Origin: Streptomyces sp. XY006
GTDB taxonomy: Bacteria > Actinomycetota > Actinomycetes > Streptomycetales > Streptomycetaceae
Reading direction: 5' to 3'
Length of the DNA stretch: 64,000 nt
Assembly: GCF_002237655.1 (NCBI RefSeq)
Contig: NZ_NOKT01000014.1
Span: 1 to 64,000 of the forward strand
Part shown: positions 1 through 6,770 of the stretch, in pieces
Position numbering within the stretch: position 1 is the first letter of the stretch
How the letters are laid out: each line of letters starts with the position of its first letter
Position numbers and translations under genes: made by a program
The notes under the pieces: model-generated
Seen by the model: the letters and a program-made list of their open reading frames with translations, nothing else
The model's database searches: none
Told to the model about the DNA's origin: nothing

Positions 1-239
1 GAGCCGCCCCGGCCCGCCCGCCGGATCCGCCGCCCGCACCGGCCGCCCCGGGGCCGCGCACCGCCCCGCACCGCCCCACGTCACCCGCTCCCGGCGACCG
101 GCCCGACCGGCCCGCCCGGCACCTCGCCCACCCGCCCGCACCCGCACCCCACGACGGACCCGCACCCAACGACGGGCCGGCGCACCCGCGCCCGGCTGTC
201 GGCACCCGCCAAGGCACAGACGCCGCAGACCCGAACACC
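1..239. other. Low-complexity left edge, no gene supported
   Basis: The stretch is C-rich with repeated CCGCACC-type runs. The frame in register with the antiporter stays open to the left edge, but it reads only Pro/Ala/His/Arg-rich sequence without recognisable protein character. The end of an upstream gene cannot be shown. Confidence 0.5.
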
Positions 240-254
240 GGAGGTCAGACGCCC

Positions 255-1460
255 GTGCACGACACCACCGCCATGCTCATAGAACTCGGCGCGATCATCC
301 TCGCGCTGGGCCTGCTGGGACGCCTCGCCGGACGGGTGGGCTTCTCGCCCATACCCCTCTACCTGCTCGCCGGACTCGCCTTCGGCCAGGGCGGCATCCT
401 GCCGCTGCGGGCCAGCGAGGACTTCGTCGCCACCGGCGCCGAGATCGGCGTCATCCTCCTGCTGCTCCTGCTCGGCCTCGAGTACAGCGCCTCCGAACTC
501 GTCACCACCCTCAAGACCCAGTACCCCTCCGGCGCCGTGGACCTCGTCCTCAACGCCCTGCCGGGCGCGGCGATGGCGCTGCTGCTCGGCTGGGGACCGG
601 TGGCCGCCGTCGCCCTGGCCGGCGTCACCTGGATCTCCTCGTCCGGAGTGATCGCCAAGGTGCTGGGCGACCTGCGCCGGCTCGGCAACCGCGAGACACC
701 CGTCGTGCTCGGCGTGCTGGTCCTGGAGGACCTGGCCATGGCGGTCTACCTGCCCATCCTCACCGCCCTGCTCGCCGGGGTGAGCCTCGCGGGCGGCGCG
801 CTCACCCTGCTCATCTCCCTCGGCACCGTCGGCGCGGTCCTCTACGTGGCACTGCGGCACGGCCGTCTGGTCAGCCGCGCGGTCTCCTCGGACAGCGCCG
901 AGATGCTGCTGCTGGCCGTGCTCGGGCTGACCCTCCTGGTGGCCGGCCTCGCCCAGCAGCTGCAGGTCTCCGCCGCCGTCGGCGCCTTCCTGGTCGGCAT
1001 CGCGCTGTCGGGCGAGGTCGCCGAGGGGGCCAGCAGTCTCCTCACCCCGCTGCGGGACCTGTTCGCCGCCGTGTTCTTCGTCTTCTTCGGCCTGCACACC
1101 GATCCGGCCGACATCCCGCCCGTGCTGGTGCCCGCGCTCGCCCTCGCCGCCGTCACCACCCTGACGAAGATCGCCACCGGGTACTGGGCCGCCCGGCGCG
1201 CCGGGATCTCGCCCCGGGGCCGCTGGCGCGCGGGCGGCACCCTGGTCGCGCGCGGCGAGTTCTCCATCGTCATCGCCGGGCTCGCCGTCGGCGCCGAGCC
1301 GCGGGTCGGTCCGCTGGCCACCGCCTACGTCCTGATCCTGGTCGTCGTCGGCCCGCTCGCCGCCCGCTGGACCGAGCCCCTCGCCCGGCGCCTGGACCGC
1401 CGTACCGCCACCGCCCCGGCGGCGGACACCCTCAAGAGCGCGGCCCCGGCCGGTGGTTGA
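255..1460 (+). CDS. Cation:proton antiporter, CPA2/Kef type
   Basis: Multispanning inner-membrane protein of 401 aa, expected to exchange K+ or Na+ for H+. The GTG start has GGAGG ten bases upstream (240-244). The chain is almost entirely hydrophobic helices. It carries family-like segments: GLAFGQGG near residue 42, LLLLGLEYS near 70, LVLEDLAMA near 155, a GAFLVGIALSG segment near 240 and VARGEFSIVIAGL near 330. About 400 aa fits the membrane domain alone; no RCK/TrkA domain follows in the chain, so a separate regulatory subunit may lie to the left of the window. Ion specificity cannot be read from the sequence. Confidence 0.85.
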   Translation: MHDTTAMLIELGAIILALGLLGRLAGRVGFSPIPLYLLAGLAFGQGGILPLRASEDFVATGAEIGVILLLLLLGLEYSASELVTTLKTQYPSGAVDLVLNALPGAAMALLLGWGPVAAVALAGVTWISSSGVIAKVLGDLRRLGNRETPVVLGVLVLEDLAMAVYLPILTALLAGVSLAGGALTLLISLGTVGAVLYVALRHGRLVSRAVSSDSAEMLLLAVLGLTLLVAGLAQQLQVSAAVGAFLVGIALSGEVAEGASSLLTPLRDLFAAVFFVFFGLHTDPADIPPVLVPALALAAVTTLTKIATGYWAARRAGISPRGRWRAGGTLVARGEFSIVIAGLAVGAEPRVGPLATAYVLILVVVGPLAARWTEPLARRLDRRTATAPAADTLKSAAPAGG

Positions 1461-1591
1461 GCGACCGGGAGGCCGCACGCCGGGAACGGCCGGATGACGC
1501 CCGGCCGAAGAGGTCATATCCCCCGTCCCCGCCCGGCGGGCCGGAGGCGGGGGCACAATCCCTGTGCAGGAGAGCGGAAGGAACCGCCGGC

Positions 1592-2053
1592 ATGATCGAG
1601 TGGATGCCCCTGAGGGCCGGAGTCCGGCCCGTCCCCCAGCCCGTGGCGACGCCCCTGGTCTGGGCCGGGGCCTTCGGCGGCGCGCTGGTGCTCGTGGCGC
1701 TCCTCAACGGCGTCGTCGGGCCCGGCCGGCCCGAACTGGTCCTGGCGGCGCTGTCGTTGCTCGCCGCCGTGCTCGGGCTGTGCGCCCGCTTCACGGCGGC
1801 CCCCGGCACGGCCGTGCTGTGCTGGCTGTTCCTCAACGCCTTCGGCATCCCGCCCATGGGCACCCTCACCTGGGCCGGCCACCGCGACACCACCTGGCTC
1901 GCGTGCCTGCTCGGCGCCGCCCTCGTGGGCACGGCCCTGTCCCGCGTCGCCCACGCCCGCGCCGCCTACCGCCGCCTCGCCCCCGGCGGCACCCGGCCCG
2001 ACGGCGGAGCCGGCGCCGGGCCGTACGACGGGCGGCCGGCGGGCGGGCGTTAG
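1592..2053 (+). CDS. Small multispan membrane protein, DUF4118-like
   Basis: A 153-aa protein with three to four hydrophobic segments between residues 20 and 120, a hydrophilic Gly/Arg-rich tail and no enzymatic motif. The arrangement resembles the DUF4118 membrane region seen in KdpD-type kinases, here without a kinase; that assignment is tentative. I chose the ATG at 1592 because GGAAGGA lies just upstream; the frame is open further up but without protein-like sequence. It lies in the same direction as the antiporter and ends 10 bases before the sigma factor gene, so co-transcription with the latter is possible. Confidence 0.6.
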   Translation: MIEWMPLRAGVRPVPQPVATPLVWAGAFGGALVLVALLNGVVGPGRPELVLAALSLLAAVLGLCARFTAAPGTAVLCWLFLNAFGIPPMGTLTWAGHRDTTWLACLLGAALVGTALSRVAHARAAYRRLAPGGTRPDGGAGAGPYDGRPAGGR

Positions 2054-2063
2054 GATCCGGACC

Positions 2064-3008
2064 ATGCCTCTGACCGCGCACGACGTGGACCGGTTCGAAG
2101 CCTTCAGGCCCCGCCTGGAGGCCATGGCCTACCGGCTGCTGGGTTCGGCGAGCGAGGCCGAGGACGTCGTGCAGGAGACGTTCCTGCGGTGGCAGGCCGC
2201 CGACGTCGAGCGCGTCGAGGTGCCCGAGGCCTGGCTGACGAAGGTGCTCACCAACCTGTGCCTCAACCAGCTCACCTCGGCCCGGGTCCGCCGCGAGACC
2301 TACGTGGGCCAGTGGCTCCCCGAGCCGCTGCTCGACGGCGACCCGATGCTCGGCCCCGCCGACACCGCCGAACAGCGCGATTCGGTCTCCTACGCCGTCC
2401 TCACGCTGCTGGAGCGCCTGACCCCCAGCGAGCGGGCGGTGTACGTGCTGCGCGAGGCCTTCGGCTACCCGCACCGCGAGATCGCCGCGATCCTCGACGT
2501 CACCGAGGCCGCAAGCCAGCAGATCCTCCACCGTGCCAAGCAGCACGTCGCGGCCGGCAAGGCCCGCGCGGAGGTCGACCGGGCCACCGCGCGGCGGGTC
2601 ATCGACGAGTTCCTCGCCGCCGCCACCAGCGGCCGGACCGAACCGCTCGTCCGGCTGCTCACCGAGGACGCCGTGGCGATCGGCGACGGCGGCGGCAAGG
2701 TCCCGGCGCGTGCCCGGGCGTTCGAGGGCGCCCTCGCGGTCGCGAAGTTCATGCGGGGCATGTTCAAGCCGGGCAAGGCCCAGCGCGCCCTGGCCGGCGG
2801 CTCGGTCGCCGTCCACGCGACCACGGCCAACGGCGGCCCCGCGCTCCTGGCGGTCGTCGACGGCCGGGTCTTCGGCGTCATCAGCCTGGAGATCACCGCC
2901 GACGGCATCGCCGCCTTCCGCAGCCAGGTCAACCCGGACAAGCTGGAACGCGCGACCCGGCGGTGGGCGGCCACCGACCACGGAGAACCCCTGGTCACCA
3001 TCTTCTGA
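2064..3008 (+). CDS. ECF41-family RNA polymerase sigma factor (SigJ-like)
   Basis: Extracytoplasmic-function sigma factor of 314 aa with a fused C-terminal SnoaL-like domain. Sigma region 2 spans about residues 12-75 (YRLLGSASEAEDVVQETFLRW), sigma region 4 about 112-165 (LTPSERAVYVLREAFGYPHR, then a helix-turn-helix). The ECF41 hallmarks are visible: WLPEP at 84-88, DGGGK at 208-212 and NPDKL at 290-294. In this family the C-terminal extension regulates the sigma domains in place of a separate anti-sigma factor. The flavoprotein gene 104 bases downstream is a typical kind of ECF41 target gene. Confidence 0.93.
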   Translation: MPLTAHDVDRFEAFRPRLEAMAYRLLGSASEAEDVVQETFLRWQAADVERVEVPEAWLTKVLTNLCLNQLTSARVRRETYVGQWLPEPLLDGDPMLGPADTAEQRDSVSYAVLTLLERLTPSERAVYVLREAFGYPHREIAAILDVTEAASQQILHRAKQHVAAGKARAEVDRATARRVIDEFLAAATSGRTEPLVRLLTEDAVAIGDGGGKVPARARAFEGALAVAKFMRGMFKPGKAQRALAGGSVAVHATTANGGPALLAVVDGRVFGVISLEITADGIAAFRSQVNPDKLERATRRWAATDHGEPLVTIF

Positions 3009-3050
3009 CCGCCCGCCCGTCGCGATGTGACCTGCTTCACACCGCACTTC

Positions 3051-3085
3051 TGTCAGGAATCGGCGGACCACCCGGTTCAAGGGGT
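3051..3085 (+). promoter_or_regulatory. Candidate ECF41-type promoter
   Basis: TGTCAG at 3051-3056, then 16 bases, then CGGTTC. This resembles the TGTCACA/CGTC promoters described for ECF41 sigma factors and lies about 30 bases before the flavoprotein start. The -10 part is a poor match, so this is inference. Confidence 0.35.
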
Positions 3086-3112
3086 GAATCCGCAGACGAC
3101 AGGAGCCAGGAA

Positions 3113-4330
3113 ATGCAGCACCGCATCATCGTCCTCGGCGCCGGATACACCGGCGCCGTCGCCGCCGGCCGCCTCGCCAGGCGACTGCACCGCGACGACG
3201 TCGCCATCACCCTCGTCAACCCCGAGCCCGACTTCGTCGAGCGCGTCCGCATGCACCAGCTCGCCGTCGGCCAGGACCTGACGCCCCGGCCCTTCAGCGA
3301 GATGTTCCGGGACACCGGCGTCGTCCTGAAGCTCGCGAAGGTCACCGCCGTCGACGTCGACCACAGGACCGTCACCGTCGCGGCCGCGTCCGAGCGGCCG
3401 GTGTCCGGGGAGCCGGCGTCCGAGGAGCTGGAGTACGACACCCTCGTGTACGCGCTCGGCAGCGGCTGGAACGACGGAGGCGTGCCCGGTGTCGCCGAGC
3501 ACGCCCACGAGATCGCCGGCCGTCCCGGAGCGCTCCGGCTGCGCGAGCGCCTGGCCGGCCTCGACGCCGGACAGCCCGTCGTCGTGGTCGGCGGCGGCCT
3601 GACCGGCCTGGAGGCCGTGACCGAGATCGCCGAGGCCCGGCCGGACCTCGACGTCGCCCTCGCCGCGGGCGGCGGGCTCGGCGACTGGCTGTCGCCCCGG
3701 GGCCGCCGGCACCTGCGGAAGGTGACCGACAGGCTGGGCATCACCGTGCACGAGCACACCGAGGTCACCTCCGTCGCGGCCGACCACGTCACCGTCGCCG
3801 ACGGCACCTCGATCCCGGCCGCCGTCACCGTGTGGACCACGGGTTTCGCCGTCCACCCCATCGCCCGGGCCAGCGCCCTGGAGGTCACCGACACCGGCCG
3901 GATCCTGGTCGACGGAACCATGCGCTCGCTCTCGCACCCGGACGTGTACGCGGTCGGCGACGCGGCCCTCGCGACGGGACCCGGTGGCAAGCCGCTGCGC
4001 ATGTCGTGCGCCTCGGGCGTGCCGATGGCCTGGCAGGCCGCCGACGCCATCGCGGCCCGGCTGACCGGCGGAAAGCTCCCGAAGGTGTCGATCCGGTACT
4101 TCAACCAGTGCGTCTCGCTGGGCCGCGGGGAAGGCCTGATCCAGTACGTCACCGCCGACGACCGGGCCGTCGACGCGGCCCTGACCGGCCGGCTCGCCGC
4201 CCGCTACAAGGAACTGGTGTGCAAGGGCGCGGCCTGGGGCGTCGCCCACCCGGTCCTCGGCCCGGCCCGCCGCCGGCGCGTCGTCCAGGCCCCCGCCTCC
4301 GCGCACGCCTCGGTCGAGGCGGCGGCCTGA
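3113..4330 (+). CDS. NAD(P)/FAD-dependent oxidoreductase, NDH-2-like
   Basis: Flavoprotein of 405 aa in the pyridine nucleotide-disulphide oxidoreductase superfamily. An N-terminal FAD-binding Rossmann motif GAGYTG sits at residues 9-14, a second dinucleotide motif GGGLTG at 160-165 and the C-terminal FAD signature VYAVGDAA near 280. It would take electrons from NAD(P)H; the acceptor is unknown, and no redox-active CxxC is visible, which argues for an NDH-2 or ferredoxin-reductase-like role. ATG 3113 is preceded by AGGAGCCAGG. Its position behind the ECF41 sigma gene makes it the likely main target of that sigma factor. Confidence 0.85.
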   Translation: MQHRIIVLGAGYTGAVAAGRLARRLHRDDVAITLVNPEPDFVERVRMHQLAVGQDLTPRPFSEMFRDTGVVLKLAKVTAVDVDHRTVTVAAASERPVSGEPASEELEYDTLVYALGSGWNDGGVPGVAEHAHEIAGRPGALRLRERLAGLDAGQPVVVVGGGLTGLEAVTEIAEARPDLDVALAAGGGLGDWLSPRGRRHLRKVTDRLGITVHEHTEVTSVAADHVTVADGTSIPAAVTVWTTGFAVHPIARASALEVTDTGRILVDGTMRSLSHPDVYAVGDAALATGPGGKPLRMSCASGVPMAWQAADAIAARLTGGKLPKVSIRYFNQCVSLGRGEGLIQYVTADDRAVDAALTGRLAARYKELVCKGAAWGVAHPVLGPARRRRVVQAPASAHASVEAAA

Positions 4331-4342
4331 CGGGCGCGACGG

Positions 4343-4377
4343 GGCCGGACCCCGGGTCACCGACCCGGGGTCCGGCC
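4343..4377. terminator. Bidirectional terminator hairpin
   Basis: A perfect 16-bp inverted repeat (GGCCGGACCCCGGGTC and its complement, 3-nt loop) lies between two convergent genes. Confidence 0.85.
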
Positions 4378-4390
4378 GCCGCACCGCCGG

Positions 4391-5059
4391 TCAGAGCCGG
4401 TCGAGGACGCCCTTCAGCTGCTCGACCTCGGCGGACTGGCCCTTGACGATGGCCTCCGCCAGCTTCTTGGCGTCGGGGTTCTCGCCCTCGCGCCGCTCGT
4501 CCCCGGCCATGGCGATGGCGCCGTTGTGGTGGTCGATCATCAGCTGGGCGAAGGCCTTGTCGAACGCCTTGCCCTTCAGGGCCTTGAGCTCGGTCATGTC
4601 GGCCGCGCTCATCATGCCGTCACCGCCGTGACCGCCGCCGTGGTCCATGCCGGGCATGGAGGGCGCCGCGGTGGGCTTGCCCCAGGCCGTGAGCCAGCCC
4701 TTCATCGTCTTGATCTCGGGGTCCTGGGCCTGCTCGATCTTCCGGGCGAGCTCCTGGATCTCCGGGTCGGAGGCCCGGCCGTCGGCGAGCCGGGACATCT
4801 CCAGGGCCTGCTCGTGGTGGGGGATCATCAGCTGAGCGAACAGGACGTCGGCGTCGTTGAACGCACCGGCCGGGGCGCTGGATCCGGCGCCCGGACCGGC
4901 GTCGGCCGTGGCCGACGGGCCGGTGCCGCCGTGGTGGGACGCGTTCGTGTCGTCGCCGCTGCCGCAGGCGGACAGCAGCAGGGCTCCCGCCGTGAGGGCG
5001 GCCGCCGCGGCGGCACGTCGGACGGGGGTGCGGCGCAGGGCGCGCGTGAAGGCGGTCAT
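4391..5059 (-). CDS. DUF305 lipoprotein
   Basis: Exported lipoprotein of 222 aa. The signal peptide has an Arg-rich n-region, a hydrophobic core at residues 18-30 and the lipobox LLSAC with Cys32. The mature part has two DUF305 units, each with the His/Met pattern MIPHHEQALEM and MIDHHNGAIAM, plus a Met/His-rich linker (MPGMDHGGGHGG). Such proteins are ferritin-like helical bundles tied to copper handling at the cell surface. The neighbouring minus-strand genes (DUF6153, DUF4396) and CsoR-like sites support a copper role. It is separated from DUF6153 by about 100 bases, so it may have its own promoter. Confidence 0.88.
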   Translation of the reverse strand: MTAFTRALRRTPVRRAAAAAALTAGALLLSACGSGDDTNASHHGGTGPSATADAGPGAGSSAPAGAFNDADVLFAQLMIPHHEQALEMSRLADGRASDPEIQELARKIEQAQDPEIKTMKGWLTAWGKPTAAPSMPGMDHGGGHGGDGMMSAADMTELKALKGKAFDKAFAQLMIDHHNGAIAMAGDERREGENPDAKKLAEAIVKGQSAEVEQLKGVLDRL

Positions 5060-5158
5060 GGTGGTCTTTCACCTCGGTGTCGTCTGGTCTTCGGGCTGTT
5101 TCGGGTGTGCGAGACGGGCGGGACCGCGCGAGGAGCGCGCCCGCGAAGGTGTCTCGGC

Positions 5159-5620
5159 CTACAGCCGGAGGACCGACAACCGGGTGAGATCGGGACCGCG
5201 GGGCGGAGGGTTGGGACGCGGCACCGCGTCCACCTGGGCGCGCAGCCGCGCCGGCCCGTCGGGATCCCGGGCCAGCGCCGACCGGACGAGGGCGGCCAGC
5301 ACCCATGCGGCGAGCAGGACCGCCACGCACAGGGAGGCCATGTCCCCGGCGCCGACGGGCCGGTCGGTGGAGACCGCGTGCCCCGCCTGCCCGGCGGGAG
5401 CGGCGTGCGGCGGCGGGTCCTCGGAGCCGTGCGCGGCGGGCCGTTCCGCCGCCGGCTGCGTCATGGCGGCCGGCGCGTGCGCGGCCTGCCCCGGACCGGA
5501 GCCGTGCGCCTCGGTGGGGTGCCCCAAGGTGTGCATGACGAACACGCCGAGCGCGAGCACGACGACGAGCAGCAGGTGCCCGAGGGCGCCCGCTGCTCGT
5601 GCGTACCGGCTCACGGCCAC
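5159..5620 (-). CDS. DUF6153-type membrane protein
   Basis: A 153-aa protein with one N-terminal membrane helix (about 12-30) followed by MHTLGHP, a long His/Ala/Pro-rich extracytoplasmic loop and a second helix near 95-115. The layout matches the DUF6153 family, commonly found beside DUF305 genes; the histidines are compatible with metal binding. GTG 5620 has GGAGG 10 bases upstream. A CsoR-like palindrome overlaps its promoter region at 5655-5682. Biochemical function is unknown. Confidence 0.7.
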   Translation of the reverse strand: MAVSRYARAAGALGHLLLVVVLALGVFVMHTLGHPTEAHGSGPGQAAHAPAAMTQPAAERPAAHGSEDPPPHAAPAGQAGHAVSTDRPVGAGDMASLCVAVLLAAWVLAALVRSALARDPDGPARLRAQVDAVPRPNPPPRGPDLTRLSVLRL

Positions 5621-5654
5621 GGTGACTGGACCTCCGTCGTGGACGACAGGGGCA

Positions 5655-5682
5655 ATATACCCCCGGCCCGTATACCGGGGGC
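5655..5682 (-). promoter_or_regulatory. CsoR-like copper operator overlapping a -10 region
   Basis: Read on the minus strand, an inverted repeat CCCCCGG/CCGGGGG runs into GGGGGTATATT, so a TATATT -10-like box directly follows the GC-rich palindrome. The same GGGGTATAnATT arrangement occurs at 6191-6211 in front of the DUF4396 gene. It would control DUF6153 and perhaps DUF305. Confidence 0.5.
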
Positions 5683-5693
5683 GGAGGGCCCGG

Positions 5694-6182
5694 TCAGTGG
5701 TGCGCGTGCACCACGGCGTGTCCCTTGCCCCGCCCGATCATCCACTTGTTGATCGGCGTGGTGACCAGGAAGGCGACGGCGAACCCGCCGAGCAGCGCCG
5801 ACCAGAACAGCCCGTCGGACAGATGCGCGTCCATCGCGCCCGGCGTCAGGGCGATGATCGCGTTGTCGACGAGCTCCATGACGGCGATCGAGACCGTGTC
5901 GGCGGCCAGCGCCACCTTGATCGCGGCCTTGAGGCTCAGCCCGGCGCGCACCACCGCGAACAGGGTGAAGGAGTAGCCGAACAGGAAGGCCAGCGCGATC
6001 GCCAGCACCATGGTGGGGACGTTGCCCCAGCGCAGCGCGGTCCCGACGACCATGCCGAGGATCTCGCCGATGGCACAGCCGGTCAGGCAGTGCAGCGTCG
6101 CCTTGACCGCCATGCCCCAGGTGGCGCCCGCCCGGGCGTCGTGGGACGCGTGAGGTGAGGAGTCGTGCGCGGTGTGGTCCAT
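5694..6182 (-). CDS. DUF4396 domain membrane protein
   Basis: A 162-aa inner-membrane protein with a His-rich N-terminus (MDHTAHDSSPHASHD) followed by four hydrophobic helices. The conserved segment around ATLHCLTGCAIGEILGM and the C-terminal TTPINKWMI fit DUF4396. A metal-related, probably copper, role is inferred from the His-rich ends, the operator and the neighbours. ATG 6182 is preferred over TTG 6191: neither has a ribosome site, and a TATACATT box ends close to the ATG, so the mRNA is probably leaderless. The product is unlikely to be an enzyme. Confidence 0.72.
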   Translation of the reverse strand: MDHTAHDSSPHASHDARAGATWGMAVKATLHCLTGCAIGEILGMVVGTALRWGNVPTMVLAIALAFLFGYSFTLFAVVRAGLSLKAAIKVALAADTVSIAVMELVDNAIIALTPGAMDAHLSDGLFWSALLGGFAVAFLVTTPINKWMIGRGKGHAVVHAHH

Positions 6183-6190
6183 GCCGCTCA

Positions 6191-6211
6191 ATGTATACCC
6201 CTAGGGGGTAT
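6191..6211 (-). promoter_or_regulatory. CsoR-type copper operator
   Basis: Near-perfect palindrome ATACCCCTAGGGGGTAT (6195-6211), matching the ATACCCC-n-GGGGTAT class bound by CsoR repressors in Streptomyces. On the minus strand it flows into TATACATT, placing it over the promoter of the DUF4396 gene. Confidence 0.75.
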
Positions 6212-6264
6212 GCTGCCACCCCGGTGCGGCAGAAACGGGGCGATGGAGGAAGTGCGGACAGCAC

Positions 6265-6306
6265 AGCGGGTGGGCACCGGCCCTGACCTGCCGGTGCCCA
6301 CCCGCT
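6265..6306. terminator. Terminator hairpin
   Basis: A 16-bp perfect stem (AGCGGGTGGGCACCGG and its complement, 10-nt loop) lies downstream of the DUF4190 gene. Confidence 0.8.
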
Positions 6307-6341
6307 CGCGCTTCTCGCGCCGTCGTCCGCCCGGGCGGACG

Positions 6342-6626
6342 CTAGCCGCCCACGTACCAGCTGAACCCGCCGTTGCTGGAGGCGACCGCCAGCATCACGA
6401 GCCACAGCACCACGGCGACGATGCCCAGGATGATGCCGGCCTTCGCCATCCCGGCACCGTTCCCGGCACCCTGACGGCGTGCGACGACACCGAAGACGAT
6501 GGCCAGCGGGCCCAGGATGATGTTCAGGATGAACAGCCCGACGATGCCGCAGCACAGGCTCGCGATCGCCATGCCGTTGGTGCGCGATCCGGAGGACGCG
6601 GCAGGGGAACTGCCGTAACTCGTCAT
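6342..6626 (-). CDS. DUF4190 small membrane protein
   Basis: A 94-aa protein: short Ser-rich hydrophilic N-terminus, then a pair of membrane helices with the family pattern NGMAIASLCCGIVG, ILGPLAIVFGVVARRQ and AKAGIILGIVAVVLWLV. ATG 6626 follows GGGAG at a good distance; the longer open frame upstream has no ribosome site. It is flanked by a terminator and forms its own unit. DUF4190 proteins have no established activity. Confidence 0.82.
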   Translation of the reverse strand: MTSYGSSPAASSGSRTNGMAIASLCCGIVGLFILNIILGPLAIVFGVVARRQGAGNGAGMAKAGIILGIVAVVLWLVMLAVASSNGGFSWYVGG

Positions 6627-6770
6627 GGGAGACTCCCAGTTGTCGATGACACGGACCGAACGAGCCGCTCGTGCCTTCACGTTCGGCTCGATTGTCCGAA
6701 TGCCCCCTTGCCGCGTTCCCATGTCACCCGGTGCGCGAAGCCGCGGTGAAGTCGTCTCTCGGAACAGCCC

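Noticed and set aside
81..1556. 491-codon open frame on the minus strand opposite the antiporter
   Set aside because: Gly/Glu/Asp/Gln-rich low-complexity product, mirror of a strongly hydrophobic real gene; typical antisense artefact of high GC.
1866..3080. 404-codon minus-strand frame opposite the sigma factor
   Set aside because: No domain, antisense to a gene with clear family motifs.
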